Source of the DNA: UBA10649 sp963842725
GTDB taxonomy: Bacteria; Actinomycetota; Actinomycetes; S36-B12
DNA: 64,000 nt
Assembly (NCBI GenBank): GCA_963842725.1
Contig: CAWJHN010000003.1
Coordinates: forward strand, 457,014-521,013
Direction: 5' to 3'
Made by a program: the position numbers and the translations under genes. Positions 43,670-52,933 of this stretch are shown one piece after another. Below the pieces are notes generated by a model that was not told the origin of the DNA, did no database searches, and was given only the letters and a program-made list of their open reading frames with translations. Every line of letters begins with the position of its first letter. The stretch's first letter is position 1.

Positions 43670-44413
43670 GTGCGCGGACTCGGCACCGTCATCAACGTCG
43701 TCGCGATCCTGATCGGCTCCGGCCTCGGCGTCCTGGTGGGGCACCGCCTCCCCGAGCGCACGCGCCGGACCGTCACGGACGCGCTCGGCCTGGTGACCCT
43801 CGTCATCGGCGGCCTCAACATCGTCTCCCTGCGCGACGCGGACTACACCGCGGCGGTCGGTGCCGGGGGGACCCTGCTGATCGTGCTCGGCGCCTTGCTC
43901 ATCGGCGGGATCGCCGGATCGCTGCTTCGCATCGAGCACCGACTGGAGTCGTTCGGCGGCTGGCTGCAGGGCAGGTTCTCCCGCGGTGCGGCATCCCCGT
44001 CGAGGACCCGGTTCGTCGAGGGCTTCGTCGATGCGTCGCTGGTGTTCTGCATCGGCCCGCTCGCCGTCCTGGGCTCGCTCAGCGACGGACTCGGGCAGGG
44101 CATCGACCAGCTCGCCCTGAAGTCGACCCTGGATGCGTTCGCCGCTCTCGCGTTCGCCGCGTCGCTGGGCTGGGGGGTCGCGGCGTCGGCGCTGTCCGTC
44201 GGGATCTGGCAGGGGCTGCTGACGATCCTGGCCGTGGTGCTGGGGTCCTTCATGTCGGGCGCGCTGATCGCGTCGATCACGGCGACGGGCGGCGTGCTCC
44301 TCCTCGGCGTGGGCCTGCGCCTGCTGAACATCCGCTCCGTGGCCGTGGGCGACATGCTCCCGGCGCTGCTCGTGGCTCCGCTGCTCACCGTCCTGGTCAT
44401 GGCGGTGACCTGA
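43670..44413 (+). CDS. DUF554 family membrane protein
   Basis: A 247-residue protein with about seven membrane segments. MRGLGTVINVVAILIGSGLG is the standard N-terminus of DUF554; VDASLVFCIGPLAVLGSLSD and KSTLDAFAALAFAASLGWG are conserved. The second half resembles the first (internal duplication). A transport role is assumed, but no substrate is known. GTG start. Confidence 0.87.
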   Translation: MRGLGTVINVVAILIGSGLGVLVGHRLPERTRRTVTDALGLVTLVIGGLNIVSLRDADYTAAVGAGGTLLIVLGALLIGGIAGSLLRIEHRLESFGGWLQGRFSRGAASPSRTRFVEGFVDASLVFCIGPLAVLGSLSDGLGQGIDQLALKSTLDAFAALAFAASLGWGVAASALSVGIWQGLLTILAVVLGSFMSGALIASITATGGVLLLGVGLRLLNIRSVAVGDMLPALLVAPLLTVLVMAVT

Positions 44414-44452
44414 CCGGCCCGGCCGACTCGGTGTGCTCGACCCCGAGCGACG

Positions 44453-45421
44453 TCAGACGGTGATGACGATCTTGCCCCGGTGCTGCTGCGTGGCGTAGTA
44501 CCGGAAGGCATCCGGGACGGCGCTGAGCGGGAAGACGGAGTCCACCAGCGGGGTGACGGTGCCGGCGTCGAGCAGGCCGCTCAGGTACGAGACGTCGTCG
44601 GTGTTGTTCGGCTTCCACAGGGGGACCCGGACCTTGCGTCCACCCGTTGTGGGGAGGACGGGCCCCAGGGCCAGGACGAGCAGCAGCCTGGGGATGGAAC
44701 CGCCGATCAGCGCGCAGGAGCCGTCCGGGTTGAGCGAGCGTCGGTAGGCCGAGACAGACCGGTGCGAGGCCACGTCGATGATGAGGTCGTAGGCCTCGCC
44801 GCTCTCGCTGAAGTCCTCCTTGTCGACGTCGATGACGTGGTCGGCGCCCATGGCGCGGATCGCATCGAGCTTCCATGCCCGGTCGGCACCGGTCACGTGG
44901 CAGCCGTCGGCCTTCGCCATCTGCACGGCGAAGGTGCCCACCCCGCCGCCCGCGCCGTTCACCAGGACGCGGTCCCCCGGGCCGAGCGGGCGACCGTGGC
45001 GGATGGCCATCGTGGCCAGTCCGCCTGCCTGGGGAACGGCGGCCGCCTGCTCGAAGGTGAGCGGGGCCGGCTTGGGCGCGAATGCTGCCTCGGGCGCGGC
45101 TGCGTACTCGGCGAAGGCGCCGAACCCATGCGGGGACACGTCCCCGAACACCTCGTCGCCCGGCGTGAACCTCGACGCGCCCGGGCCGACCGCCTCGACG
45201 ACCCCGGCGACGTCCGAGCCCAGCACCAGGTGCTTGGGGCGTCGGAGTCCGCCGATGCGGTTGAGGAAGGGCTGGCCGGTGAGGAGGTGCCAGTCGTAGT
45301 CGTTGATGGACGACGCACGCACCCGCACGAGGATCTCGTCGTCGCGGGGGGTGGGTGTCGCGACGTCCTGGACGCTCAGCACGTCGGGGGGTCCGTACGC
45401 GCGGTAGACGATCGCCTTCAT
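44453..45421 (-). CDS. NADP-dependent MDR-family oxidoreductase (quinone reductase-like)
   Basis: A 322-residue zinc-independent medium-chain reductase. MKAIVYRAYGPPDVLSVQDV opens the protein; GSDVAGVVEAVGPGASRFTP and GDRVLVNGAGGGVGTFAVQM give the catalytic and NADP motifs. The catalytic zinc ligands of alcohol dehydrogenases are absent. Such enzymes reduce quinones, enones or aldehydes. GAGGAG lies 6 nt before the ATG. Convergent with the DUF554 gene. Confidence 0.87.
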   Translation of the reverse strand: MKAIVYRAYGPPDVLSVQDVATPTPRDDEILVRVRASSINDYDWHLLTGQPFLNRIGGLRRPKHLVLGSDVAGVVEAVGPGASRFTPGDEVFGDVSPHGFGAFAEYAAAPEAAFAPKPAPLTFEQAAAVPQAGGLATMAIRHGRPLGPGDRVLVNGAGGGVGTFAVQMAKADGCHVTGADRAWKLDAIRAMGADHVIDVDKEDFSESGEAYDLIIDVASHRSVSAYRRSLNPDGSCALIGGSIPRLLLVLALGPVLPTTGGRKVRVPLWKPNNTDDVSYLSGLLDAGTVTPLVDSVFPLSAVPDAFRYYATQQHRGKIVITV

Positions 45422-45591
45422 CGCTGACTCCTCGGCTGGGTGGCGTGGCCGCGCGGCGTCGGCACGGTCCGTCGCCGACGAACGTACCGCCTGCTGGCTG
45501 GCGCCCTGGCGGGCCGCCGCACAGTCTCGGCCCGTCGGGACCGATACCCAAGGTGTCCGCTCGCACCGTCTGCCCTCCCGAGAGGCCGTCC

Positions 45592-46737
45592 ATGAGGCAC
45601 CGCCCGCTCGTGTCGATCGCGTGCGCCGCGCTGATCGTCGGTTCCGCCATGGCCGTCCCACCGGCCGTCGGTGCCGTCGGCGGCCCGGCCCCATCGGCTA
45701 CCCGGCTCCCGCCGGCGAGGACGCCGGTGATCTCCCGGACGCTGCCGCCCGCCTACGATCCGCCGGCCGGCTACGAGGCGCAGTCGCAGTGCGATCCGCG
45801 ACCGAAGCCCGGTACCCGTGCGCTCGCCCGCCTCATCACGCGCACATACGGGCACAACCAGTACGTCGGGATCTCGCGGGGCTGCACCGTCGGCGGAACC
45901 AGCGAGCACAAGGAGGGCCGGGCCCTCGACTGGATGACCAGCGTGCGCGACCGGCAGGGCCGGGCGAACGCCCGCGCCTTCCTGACCTGGCTCCTCGGGC
46001 CGGACTCGTCCGGTATCCCGTATGGCAATGCGATGCGCGCGGGCGTCATGTACATCGCGTGGGACGACCGGTTCTGGGCCGCGTACGCCCCCGAGCGCGG
46101 CTGGACGGAGCTGAGCGGCTGCCGCACAGCGCATGGATCGGGGAGCGACACCACGTGCCATCGCAACCACATCCACATCTCCCTGACGTGGGACGGAGCG
46201 AGCGGGCGCACGTCGCTGTGGGACGGAACAACCCTCCCGCCCTTCTGCGAGTCCTCGCGATCCGACGCGTTCGTGGTCGACCCGAGTCGCGCCGCCGACG
46301 TCATCGCGATCCCGCCGGTCCGCGTGCTGAGCACCCGCGACGGCCTCGGACTGGTCCTGCCGACGATCCCCGCGGCACCCTGCCGGGTGGGTCCGTCCCG
46401 ATGGCACGGCGAGCCGGGCGGCGTCCGGACGAAGGTGACCGGGCAGGGCGGGGTGCCCGAGGTCGGCGTCGCCGCGGTGGCGGTCGACGTCACCGCGCTC
46501 GGGTCGACCGCGCCGGCGGTCGTCAGCGTGCGGGCGCTGGGCCAGGCGGACGGCACGCCGGTCGTCAGGGTGGCCCTGAACGGCCGCGGCAGCGGCTCGG
46601 CGATCGTGCCGGTCGCCTCGGACGGCACCATCGCCCTGACGACGTCCGCTGGCGCCACGGACGTCACGGTCGACGTCACCGGTTACTACCTCGTCGGCGA
46701 CCAGCCGAACATCACCGCAGCGGCGCCGCTCGCATAG
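45592..46737 (+). CDS. secreted LAS-type (M15-like) peptidase domain protein with C-terminal beta domain
   Basis: A 381-residue exported protein. The signal peptide ends near residue 28 (AVGAVGG). Residues 75-215 match the actinobacterial ARB_07466-like/M15-like domain: TSEHKEGRALDWMTS supplies a zinc His and Asp, and CHRNHIHISLTWDG the His-x-His. A role in peptidoglycan or peptide cleavage is likely. The C-terminal 150 residues (PVRVLSTRDGLGL to VTVDVTGYYLVGD) form the beta-sandwich module common to secreted actinobacterial hydrolases. The start is ATG 45592; the open frame extends upstream without a sensible signal peptide. Confidence 0.8.
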   Translation: MRHRPLVSIACAALIVGSAMAVPPAVGAVGGPAPSATRLPPARTPVISRTLPPAYDPPAGYEAQSQCDPRPKPGTRALARLITRTYGHNQYVGISRGCTVGGTSEHKEGRALDWMTSVRDRQGRANARAFLTWLLGPDSSGIPYGNAMRAGVMYIAWDDRFWAAYAPERGWTELSGCRTAHGSGSDTTCHRNHIHISLTWDGASGRTSLWDGTTLPPFCESSRSDAFVVDPSRAADVIAIPPVRVLSTRDGLGLVLPTIPAAPCRVGPSRWHGEPGGVRTKVTGQGGVPEVGVAAVAVDVTALGSTAPAVVSVRALGQADGTPVVRVALNGRGSGSAIVPVASDGTIALTTSAGATDVTVDVTGYYLVGDQPNITAAAPLA

Positions 46738-46741
46738 GCCT

Positions 46742-46788
46742 GATGCGTGGGTCCCGATGCGTGAGTCCCGATGCGTCCATGCGGACGC
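46742..46788 (+). repeat. 14-bp tandem repeat with hairpin
   Basis: GATGCGTGGGTCCC (46742-46755), GATGCGTGAGTCCC (46756-46769) and a partial third GATGCGTCC. The third copy leads into GCGTCC-ATGC-GGACGC, a 6-bp hairpin. It lies just after the secreted peptidase stop and may work as a transcription terminator. Confidence 0.7.
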
Positions 46789-46905
46789 CCGGCCGCACGA
46801 CGTCGTCGCCCGACCACCCCGAGAACCCGGTGTTTCGACGGATGCGGCCCGATGGCCCGAGCCGTACGTTCGAAAGGGATCCACCCATTCGGCGGAGGAG
46901 CGGTC

Positions 46906-47442
46906 ATGAAGATCATCCGAGTACTCACCACTGTTGCGGCGTGCGGCTTGATCGCAGCCTGCAGCGCATCGACCGGGTCGGAGCCGCAGTCGGCGGCCAC
47001 CGCGGATTCCGGGCCCTCAGGCATCGCGCGATCCGGCTCGCCGGTAGCCGCTGAACCGATGCCGACAAGCTCGCCGACCGGCGACCTGTCCTGTGCCGGC
47101 TTCGACCAGGAGGCCGCGCATCTGCTCACGTACGCCCACTACGCGAGTCTCAATGTGGGGACGAACAACGACACGGTGCCCCTGTTCGGCGACCTGAACG
47201 AGGCTATGGGGGTGCTCACGGCAATGGCCCCTGAGTGCGCTCCTGACGCCGTCGATGCGATCGCCGCGCTGGGCGTCTCGGCGGGCGAGGTCGCCGCCGT
47301 CTACCGGCCCGGCGACGATGACGCAGTCAAGGACGCCAACAAGGCCGTCCTCGAGGGCATGAGGGCGACCGGGGTGCTGGCATGGGAGGCGATGGGAAAG
47401 GACCCGTCGGCGTGGGACACGACCCTCAGGTTCGTCGAGTGA
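46906..47442 (+). CDS. small secreted lipoprotein, unknown function
   Basis: A 178-residue protein with a lipobox IAAC at residues 16-19 (ACGLIAACSAS), then a Ser/Thr/Pro-rich linker to residue 60 and a helical C-terminal domain (FDQEAAHLLTYAHYASLNVG, LTAMAPECAPDAVDAIAALG) with one Cys pair that may be disulfide-bonded. Strong GGAGGAG ribosome-binding site 6 nt upstream. Family not recognised. Confidence 0.7.
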   Translation: MKIIRVLTTVAACGLIAACSASTGSEPQSAATADSGPSGIARSGSPVAAEPMPTSSPTGDLSCAGFDQEAAHLLTYAHYASLNVGTNNDTVPLFGDLNEAMGVLTAMAPECAPDAVDAIAALGVSAGEVAAVYRPGDDDAVKDANKAVLEGMRATGVLAWEAMGKDPSAWDTTLRFVE

Positions 47443-47498
47443 CGCCAGGGTCGCCGCGTCACCACGGGCTCGGCGCGGGACGTGACTAGGGTCGCTAC

Positions 47499-48119
47499 AT
47501 GGCAGCCCACCGCGGAGCCGACGGCTCCGGTCCCCTGGACCACGAGGTGCGGGACGAGGACTGGGACGGTCGCGACCTCTCGGGTGTCGACTACCGCGGA
47601 ACCGCCTTCATCGACGTGGACATGACCAGTGCCCGCAGCCAGGGCGCATCCTTCACCGACTGCGCGTTCCGACGGGTCCGTTTCAACGCCTCGACCCACG
47701 CCGGATCGGCGTTCGTCAACTGCAGCTTCTCGCAGTGCTCGTTCTTCGACGCCGTCTTCGACGCGTGCAAGATGATCGGGGCGACCTTCGAGCGGTGCAC
47801 CTTCACGACGATGAGGGTGGAGGGTGGCGACTGGTCCTTCATCGGACTGGCGGGGGCGGACATCCGGGGCGTGACCTTGACGGGCGTTCGCCTGCGCGAG
47901 GCCGACCTCGCCGGGGCACGGGCCGAGGGGGCGACCCTTCGTGACGTCGACCTGTCCGGCGCCTCTATGCACGGCGCGAACCTCTCGCAGTGCGACCTGC
48001 GAGGTTCGGACCTGTCCGCCGTGGACCCGATGGTCGTCGACCTGCGCGGAGCCACGATCGGCTGGCAGCAGGCGGTCCAGCTGGCCGCGTCCCTGGGGCT
48101 CGAAGTGGTCCCGGAGTGA
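47499..48119 (+). CDS. pentapeptide-repeat protein
   Basis: A 206-residue protein with about 25 A(D/N)LXX-type repeats from residue 25 to 190 (GRDLSGVDYRGTAFIDVDM, LREADLAGARAEGATLRDVD), predicting a right-handed quadrilateral beta-helix. Cysteines occur at several repeat positions (VNCSFSQCSFFD). Some pentapeptide proteins (MfpA/Qnr) mimic DNA and protect gyrase; no evidence for that here. ATG is 6 nt after TAGGGT (47487-47492). Confidence 0.87.
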   Translation: MAAHRGADGSGPLDHEVRDEDWDGRDLSGVDYRGTAFIDVDMTSARSQGASFTDCAFRRVRFNASTHAGSAFVNCSFSQCSFFDAVFDACKMIGATFERCTFTTMRVEGGDWSFIGLAGADIRGVTLTGVRLREADLAGARAEGATLRDVDLSGASMHGANLSQCDLRGSDLSAVDPMVVDLRGATIGWQQAVQLAASLGLEVVPE

Positions 48120-48191
48120 CGTCGGCGACCCGACGCTGGCGGGCGTCGGCAGCGGGAGCGTCGTCACGGTGAGATCGACAGGACGGAGTCT

Positions 48192-48587
48192 GTGGTGCGC
48201 GTCGAACTGACCGGGTCGTTCCACCTCGCCATCGCGCCCGACCAGGCCATGGCACTGTTCACGGCGTCGGGCGAGAGGGCCTGGGCGCCGGGCTGGGACC
48301 CCGTCGGCGACGACGACTGCTGGCAGACCACTGCGGAGGGCACCACCACGTACTGGCTGACCGTGGAACGCACGTCCCGCAGCGCCAGATACGCACGCAT
48401 CACGCCGGGAGACACGTCGGGTACCGTCGCCGTCAGCTGCACGCCGAATGGCGACGGCACCGACGTCACGGTGACGTACGGCCTGACGTCGACCGGCGAG
48501 CAGGGTGAGCGACGACTGCCCCAGTTCGCATCGGACTACCCATCGATGCTCAACGAGTGGCAGCGCCTGATCTCGGCTTTGATCTGA
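48192..48587 (+). CDS. SRPBCC-superfamily protein
   Basis: A 131-residue START/Bet v1-like protein: VELTGSFHLAIAPDQAMALF starts the fold, and GERAWAPGWDPV is the usual second element of this subgroup. A hydrophobic ligand-binding cavity is predicted. GTG start 72 nt after the pentapeptide gene. Confidence 0.7.
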   Translation: MVRVELTGSFHLAIAPDQAMALFTASGERAWAPGWDPVGDDDCWQTTAEGTTTYWLTVERTSRSARYARITPGDTSGTVAVSCTPNGDGTDVTVTYGLTSTGEQGERRLPQFASDYPSMLNEWQRLISALI

Positions 48588-49165
48588 ACTTCACGCGGGC
48601 GACACCCCGTTGCCTACCCAGGCGGGGCAACGCGGCTCATCCCGGGTTCCGGGGACCGTGCCCTTCATCAGGCAAAACCCGTAGTCGTTGGCAATCAACA
48701 ACTCCTTGGCCACCCTCACCACCGCGTTCATCACCCGTCTAAGCACCGGATAGACGTCTCCACGGAATCGTAGACACGACTTCAACGCGCAGGAATTGTG
48801 ACCGCTGGTCCGCGCTGAGCATCCTGATTGAAGGAGGCAGGCGCCAGGGGTTGGGGGACTTTGATGATTCCGACATTGGGGTGGTCGGCGTCCTCCCGCG
48901 TCAACGGCACGAGCCTGTCGTACCAAGAAGAACCGGCCGGCAATCCAGTGCTCGGCGTCCTCGCACCGAACGCGGTCATCGTTCCCGATGCCGCTTCAGC
49001 CGTTCGCGGCGTCGGTGCCACACAGCAGGTCTGCCGCGGGTTCCGCGGCGCAGGTCGTCTCGTCGGGGGCATCGCTTCGATGAGCTATGGCTCCCGGCTA
49101 CCGGAATCGGCGCAGCGCAACGCGTGGGATCCGGTGCCGGGGAGCGGAGAAGGGAAGGGATCGAG
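48588..49165. other. non-coding stretch, no gene supported
   Basis: About 580 bp. The base composition from 48,680 to 48,850 is less GC-rich than the surroundings. Short open frames exist on both strands (for example 48,591-48,926 minus, 111 codons), but none shows family features, codon bias or a good start. The last 20 bp include the AGGGAAGGGA ribosome-binding region of the next gene. Confidence 0.6.
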
Positions 49166-51898
49166 ATGAAGGCATCACGTGTGGTGGAGGCAGTCGCTGT
49201 TGCGGGTCTGTTGATCCTGACGGCGATGGGTCCGGCTATGGCGGCTCCCGGAGAGGGTGGCGGAGGCGGAGGCGGAGGCGGCGAGAACACGACCGGTTCG
49301 ACATTCTCGGACCTGGTGATCGCCCTGCGAGCCGAGAACGGCACGCCGATCCTGAAGAGGTACGAGGTCCCCGCCACCACCGAGACCGAGGCGACGACCG
49401 AGTACTGCGTCCAGCCGCTGTCCTACGAGCAGGTTCCCGGCGTCACGTCGTCGACGAACCCGGTCGACGGTCGGACCGTCTGGGTCCTCCCGCTGCAGGG
49501 TGAGTGGATCCTCGATCCACCGGACCCGCTTCCGGTTGCCGAGATCGAGGCCTGTGATCCCTGGCCGCAGTACGCCATGTTCGTCTCCGAGGTCGACCTC
49601 GAGCGGCTGAATCTGGCACGCACCGCCGACGAGGTCATCGCCCGCAAGCTCGCGGACGTGGCGCTGAAGCTGGGGTTCGCGGAGGTCGTCTCACTCCAGT
49701 CGACGGGTCGCATCAGTTTTGACGGCTCGACCATCGACGCGTCGCCCGAGAATGCGGCGATGTACCAGTCATTGATGACATCGGGCTCCATTCCCGGGCT
49801 CTCGGACAGCCCGACCACCATCGCCGGTCCACCTGCCCAGATCGGACCCGACGGGGCATCGAACAGCCGGTTCGATGCGTGGGAGCTCGCCGCGGTGACG
49901 ATCGGCGCGGCCGCGGCAAAGTCCACGCCGCTGACCCTCGACGCGATCGAGTACTACAACCGGATCATCGGCTTCCCGGCAGTCGGCTTCACGCCTCCGG
50001 CCGAGTGGCCGATCACGTTCAACCGCTCCATGGACCCGAGCACAGACCTCGAGATGGCGACTGGTGAGCAGTTCGTGAACTACAGCGGCTTCACCTACAG
50101 TCGCTCGCAGACCTTCAAGGGCAGCATCACCTGGCTCGACGTGCCGACGCTGACGTGGAAGGTCAGCAAGATCATGGACGTGGTGCCGTTCACCAACCTG
50201 TCGTCCGGTGACCCGAACACGGGCACGTTGACCGGTATCACGGGGTTCGCACAGCTTGCGGATGACGTGCGGGCACTGTGCAACTTCATCCCTGACAACA
50301 CCTTCCTCCCCGGCTTCTACATGGACGTGCCCGGGGTGGACACCTATGACGACCAGGTGAAGGCGATTCACGACCCGGCGGTCGATCTCGGCACGCTGCC
50401 CGAGAACGTCTTCCAGTCCTACACCTTCCCGATGACGGCGTCCCTGCTCAACCCATGGGGCGGCGACCTCATCGACGAGGCGCAGCTGCGCATCACCGTC
50501 GACGCTGCCGACGCCTTCGCCGAGGATGCCGTGATCGCGATCTCGGGCGGCGAGGAGATTCCGTTCACCGTGGACGGGAACGGCGACCTCGTGGGCACCT
50601 GGGGACCTCCTGAGGGCTTCCCGGTGGACCCGGGCTACAACGTCTCCACGACGTTCGACGTCACGGTTGCCGACGGTGCCCCGGTCGGGGACTACGCGAT
50701 CACCCTTGAGCTGATCGACGTGGATGACCCGGCAGCGGTGCTCGCCGACGAGACCGGCACGATCATGGTGAACGCGAACGTCGCGACGGTCCTCTGGGGC
50801 GACTCGCTGCCCAAGCTCGCGACCCAGGGCGTCTCGATGACGATCCCGGTGCAGGTCTACTCTCCCGCGGCCGGCGCCGGTCAGTTGACGCTGACGGTCA
50901 GTGGCCCGGGCGACGACCCCACGACACCGCAGGTCGAAGTCACCCTGGCCGGTGACGTGCAGATCTACGCCAGCAACGGGACCGACATGGTGCCCATGCC
51001 GCTGGCGCTGAACGGCGAGGGTCAGCTGGTGGGCACCTGGGACGCCGCGCTCGTCGCCGGGTACAACTCGGTTGCGTGGTACGCCAAGGTCGCCGAAGGT
51101 GCGCTGGTGGGCAACTATGCCTTCGGCGTCAGCCTCACAGGCGGGAACACGCTCGTCCCGCTCGTCGTGTCCGTCTCCGCCCCGGAGTCCCACGGCCAGC
51201 AGCCGCCGGACACCGGCGATGACACCACCGCGCCGGTTGTCGCAGTCACCCCGGTCGACACCCTCACCTCGACGGCGACGTTCACGCTCGAGGCGGACGA
51301 GGTCGACGTGACCTTCGAGTGCCTGCTGACCACCAACGGTGCAGCCGGCGCCTGGGAGGCCTGCACGTCGCCCAAGTCCTACACCGGCCTGCCGCCGGCG
51401 ACGTACGACTTCTCGGCACGCGCGACGGACCTCGTCGGCAACGTCTCGTTGGTCGTCACCCAGAGCTGGACGGTGACGTCAGCGCCTCCGGCAGCCACGG
51501 ACCCGCCGCAGAGCAGTTCCGGCTCGGCGCCGACCGGCCCAGCGGAAACCACGCAGCCGGGGGCACAGGCGGGTGGACCGGATCAGTCCTTCGGGCCGGC
51601 TCCGGCAGCCACCAGGATGGCTCAGACGGCACGGATCCGTGCCCAGGCCAGCGGCCGCTACCCGGTGGGGACCGTCCTTGTCCTTGCCCGACAGGCCGTC
51701 AAGACCAGCGCGGGCGTCACCGTCCGGTGGCGGGTGGCCAAGGAGTTCCGCGCCACCTGCGCGGTCCGGACGATCAAGGGAAAGGCGACTGTCACCCTGC
51801 TGAAGGCCGGCACCTGCCGAGTCCTCGGGTATGCGCCCGCCCCCTCACCCGAGTTCCTTCCGTTCTCGGTGCAGCGCACCTATCGAGCAGTGAGGTGA
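49166..51898 (+). CDS. large secreted multi-domain protein, unknown function
   Basis: A 910-residue exported protein. The signal peptide ends around residue 26 (GPAMAAPGE) and a poly-Gly stretch follows. Residues 40-430 have no recognised fold; the region contains repeated aromatic-rich beta-like segments. Two similar beta-sandwich modules follow (about 430-540 and 545-675, each with a T-x-x-GDLVGTW/GQLVGTWD element), then an Ig-like module (TPVDTLTSTATFTLEADEVD, ATYDFSARATDLVGNVS). A Pro/Ser-rich linker leads to a C-terminal 90-residue basic beta domain (AVKTSAGVTVRWRVAKEFRA) seen in other actinobacterial surface proteins. Likely a cell-surface or extracellular structural protein. Confidence 0.72.
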   Translation: MKASRVVEAVAVAGLLILTAMGPAMAAPGEGGGGGGGGGENTTGSTFSDLVIALRAENGTPILKRYEVPATTETEATTEYCVQPLSYEQVPGVTSSTNPVDGRTVWVLPLQGEWILDPPDPLPVAEIEACDPWPQYAMFVSEVDLERLNLARTADEVIARKLADVALKLGFAEVVSLQSTGRISFDGSTIDASPENAAMYQSLMTSGSIPGLSDSPTTIAGPPAQIGPDGASNSRFDAWELAAVTIGAAAAKSTPLTLDAIEYYNRIIGFPAVGFTPPAEWPITFNRSMDPSTDLEMATGEQFVNYSGFTYSRSQTFKGSITWLDVPTLTWKVSKIMDVVPFTNLSSGDPNTGTLTGITGFAQLADDVRALCNFIPDNTFLPGFYMDVPGVDTYDDQVKAIHDPAVDLGTLPENVFQSYTFPMTASLLNPWGGDLIDEAQLRITVDAADAFAEDAVIAISGGEEIPFTVDGNGDLVGTWGPPEGFPVDPGYNVSTTFDVTVADGAPVGDYAITLELIDVDDPAAVLADETGTIMVNANVATVLWGDSLPKLATQGVSMTIPVQVYSPAAGAGQLTLTVSGPGDDPTTPQVEVTLAGDVQIYASNGTDMVPMPLALNGEGQLVGTWDAALVAGYNSVAWYAKVAEGALVGNYAFGVSLTGGNTLVPLVVSVSAPESHGQQPPDTGDDTTAPVVAVTPVDTLTSTATFTLEADEVDVTFECLLTTNGAAGAWEACTSPKSYTGLPPATYDFSARATDLVGNVSLVVTQSWTVTSAPPAATDPPQSSSGSAPTGPAETTQPGAQAGGPDQSFGPAPAATRMAQTARIRAQASGRYPVGTVLVLARQAVKTSAGVTVRWRVAKEFRATCAVRTIKGKATVTLLKAGTCRVLGYAPAPSPEFLPFSVQRTYRAVR

Positions 51899-51945
51899 CC
51901 TGAAGGAGACCAGTAGGTGCGCATGAGCGCGCCGACTCCCGAACG

Positions 51946-51986
51946 CGCGGGTGATCGCCGGCTTCCCCCACCGGCGGTCACCCGCG
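51946..51986 (+). terminator. long hairpin after the large secreted-protein gene
   Basis: CGCGGGTGATCGCCGG (51946-51961) pairs with CCGGCGGTCACCCGCG (51971-51986): 16-bp arms, one mismatch, 9-nt loop. It starts 48 nt after the stop codon. No U-tract follows, as is common for actinobacterial terminators. Confidence 0.65.
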
Positions 51987-52134
51987 GCTGTTCTGCTCGC
52001 CGAGGGCGGCCGCCGGCCGACCCGTGGTTGTCGACGCTCCCGGGTCCTTCGACCCCGACATCCGCCTAGACTCGAGGATGAACGCCAGCCGACCCTCGCG
52101 CGGCTGGCATTCAGAGTCGCGGACGGGGGGATCG

Positions 52135-52920
52135 ATGGACACGACACGGCCTGCGGCGCCGACTGCTGCGACCGACGAAGGCCCTTCGGGCGTGCCTGAC
52201 GCCGCGCAGGGCGAGGGGCGCCGCTGGAATGACCGCCCGGGGCGCATCCCGGCCCTGACCTTCGCGCGGTTCCTGACCACGACGCCGGATCTGGACGAGG
52301 TGGCCCGGTTCCTGGTGGGGCTGCTCGCGTGGCCACTCGGGGCGACCGGCATCTTCATCGTGCGCGATCACGGTGACTCCGTGGAGACGCTTGCCGGGTA
52401 CGACGAGCAGTACGAAGCCGATCTCCCGGAGGGCTGCGAGGACGGGGCCGAGCACGAACTGCGCGACATCGTCACGGCTGCCGTTGCCGGACATCCTGCG
52501 GTCTGGACCGATCAGGACTTCCCCGGATGCCGACCGATGGCGGCGTGGCCGCTCGGGGCGTCGACGGGGAAGGGTGGCGACGCCCTCGTTGTCGTGCTCG
52601 CAGCTCCGCTTCCGCCGAAGGTCGTGATGGAGCGAATCGTGGGTGTCGCCGATGTCCTCGCCGTCTACCTCGCCGGAGTGATGTCGACGCCGACCACCAC
52701 GAGCGTCGACGGATCAGTTCGCCTGTCGTCTCGGCAGGCACGCGTGCTGCAGCTCCTCCAGGAGGACTTGACCATGCAGCAGATCGCAGGCCGGATCGGA
52801 TTCAGCGAGTCCACGGTCCGCATGGACTCACTCGCGATCTATCGGGCCCTGGGCGTCCATGATCGGCACCAGGCCGTGGCGATCGGGCTGGAACTGGGCC
52901 TCATCAGCGCGCCGCGGTAG
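52135..52920 (+). CDS. GAF-like/LuxR-type transcriptional regulator
   Basis: A 261-residue regulator. A GAF-like sensor region spans about 35-185 (FARFLTTTPDLDEVARFLVG, TGIFIVRDHGDSVETLAGYD). The C-terminal LuxR helix-turn-helix is LSSRQARVLQLLQEDLTMQQ, then IAGRIGFSESTVRMDSLAIY. No receiver domain. ATG 52135 is chosen because GGGGGAT lies upstream; an earlier ATG at 52078 is in frame. Ligand and targets unknown. Confidence 0.78.
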   Translation: MDTTRPAAPTAATDEGPSGVPDAAQGEGRRWNDRPGRIPALTFARFLTTTPDLDEVARFLVGLLAWPLGATGIFIVRDHGDSVETLAGYDEQYEADLPEGCEDGAEHELRDIVTAAVAGHPAVWTDQDFPGCRPMAAWPLGASTGKGGDALVVVLAAPLPPKVVMERIVGVADVLAVYLAGVMSTPTTTSVDGSVRLSSRQARVLQLLQEDLTMQQIAGRIGFSESTVRMDSLAIYRALGVHDRHQAVAIGLELGLISAPR

Positions 52921-52933
52921 TCCAACGGGGCGG

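Noticed and set aside
48591..49169. Small frames in the gap before the large secreted protein
   Set aside because: Three overlapping frames on both strands, none with codon bias, start signal or recognisable motif.
49256..49283. GGCGGAGGC run as a regulatory repeat
   Set aside because: It encodes the poly-Gly stretch just after the signal peptide of the large secreted protein.
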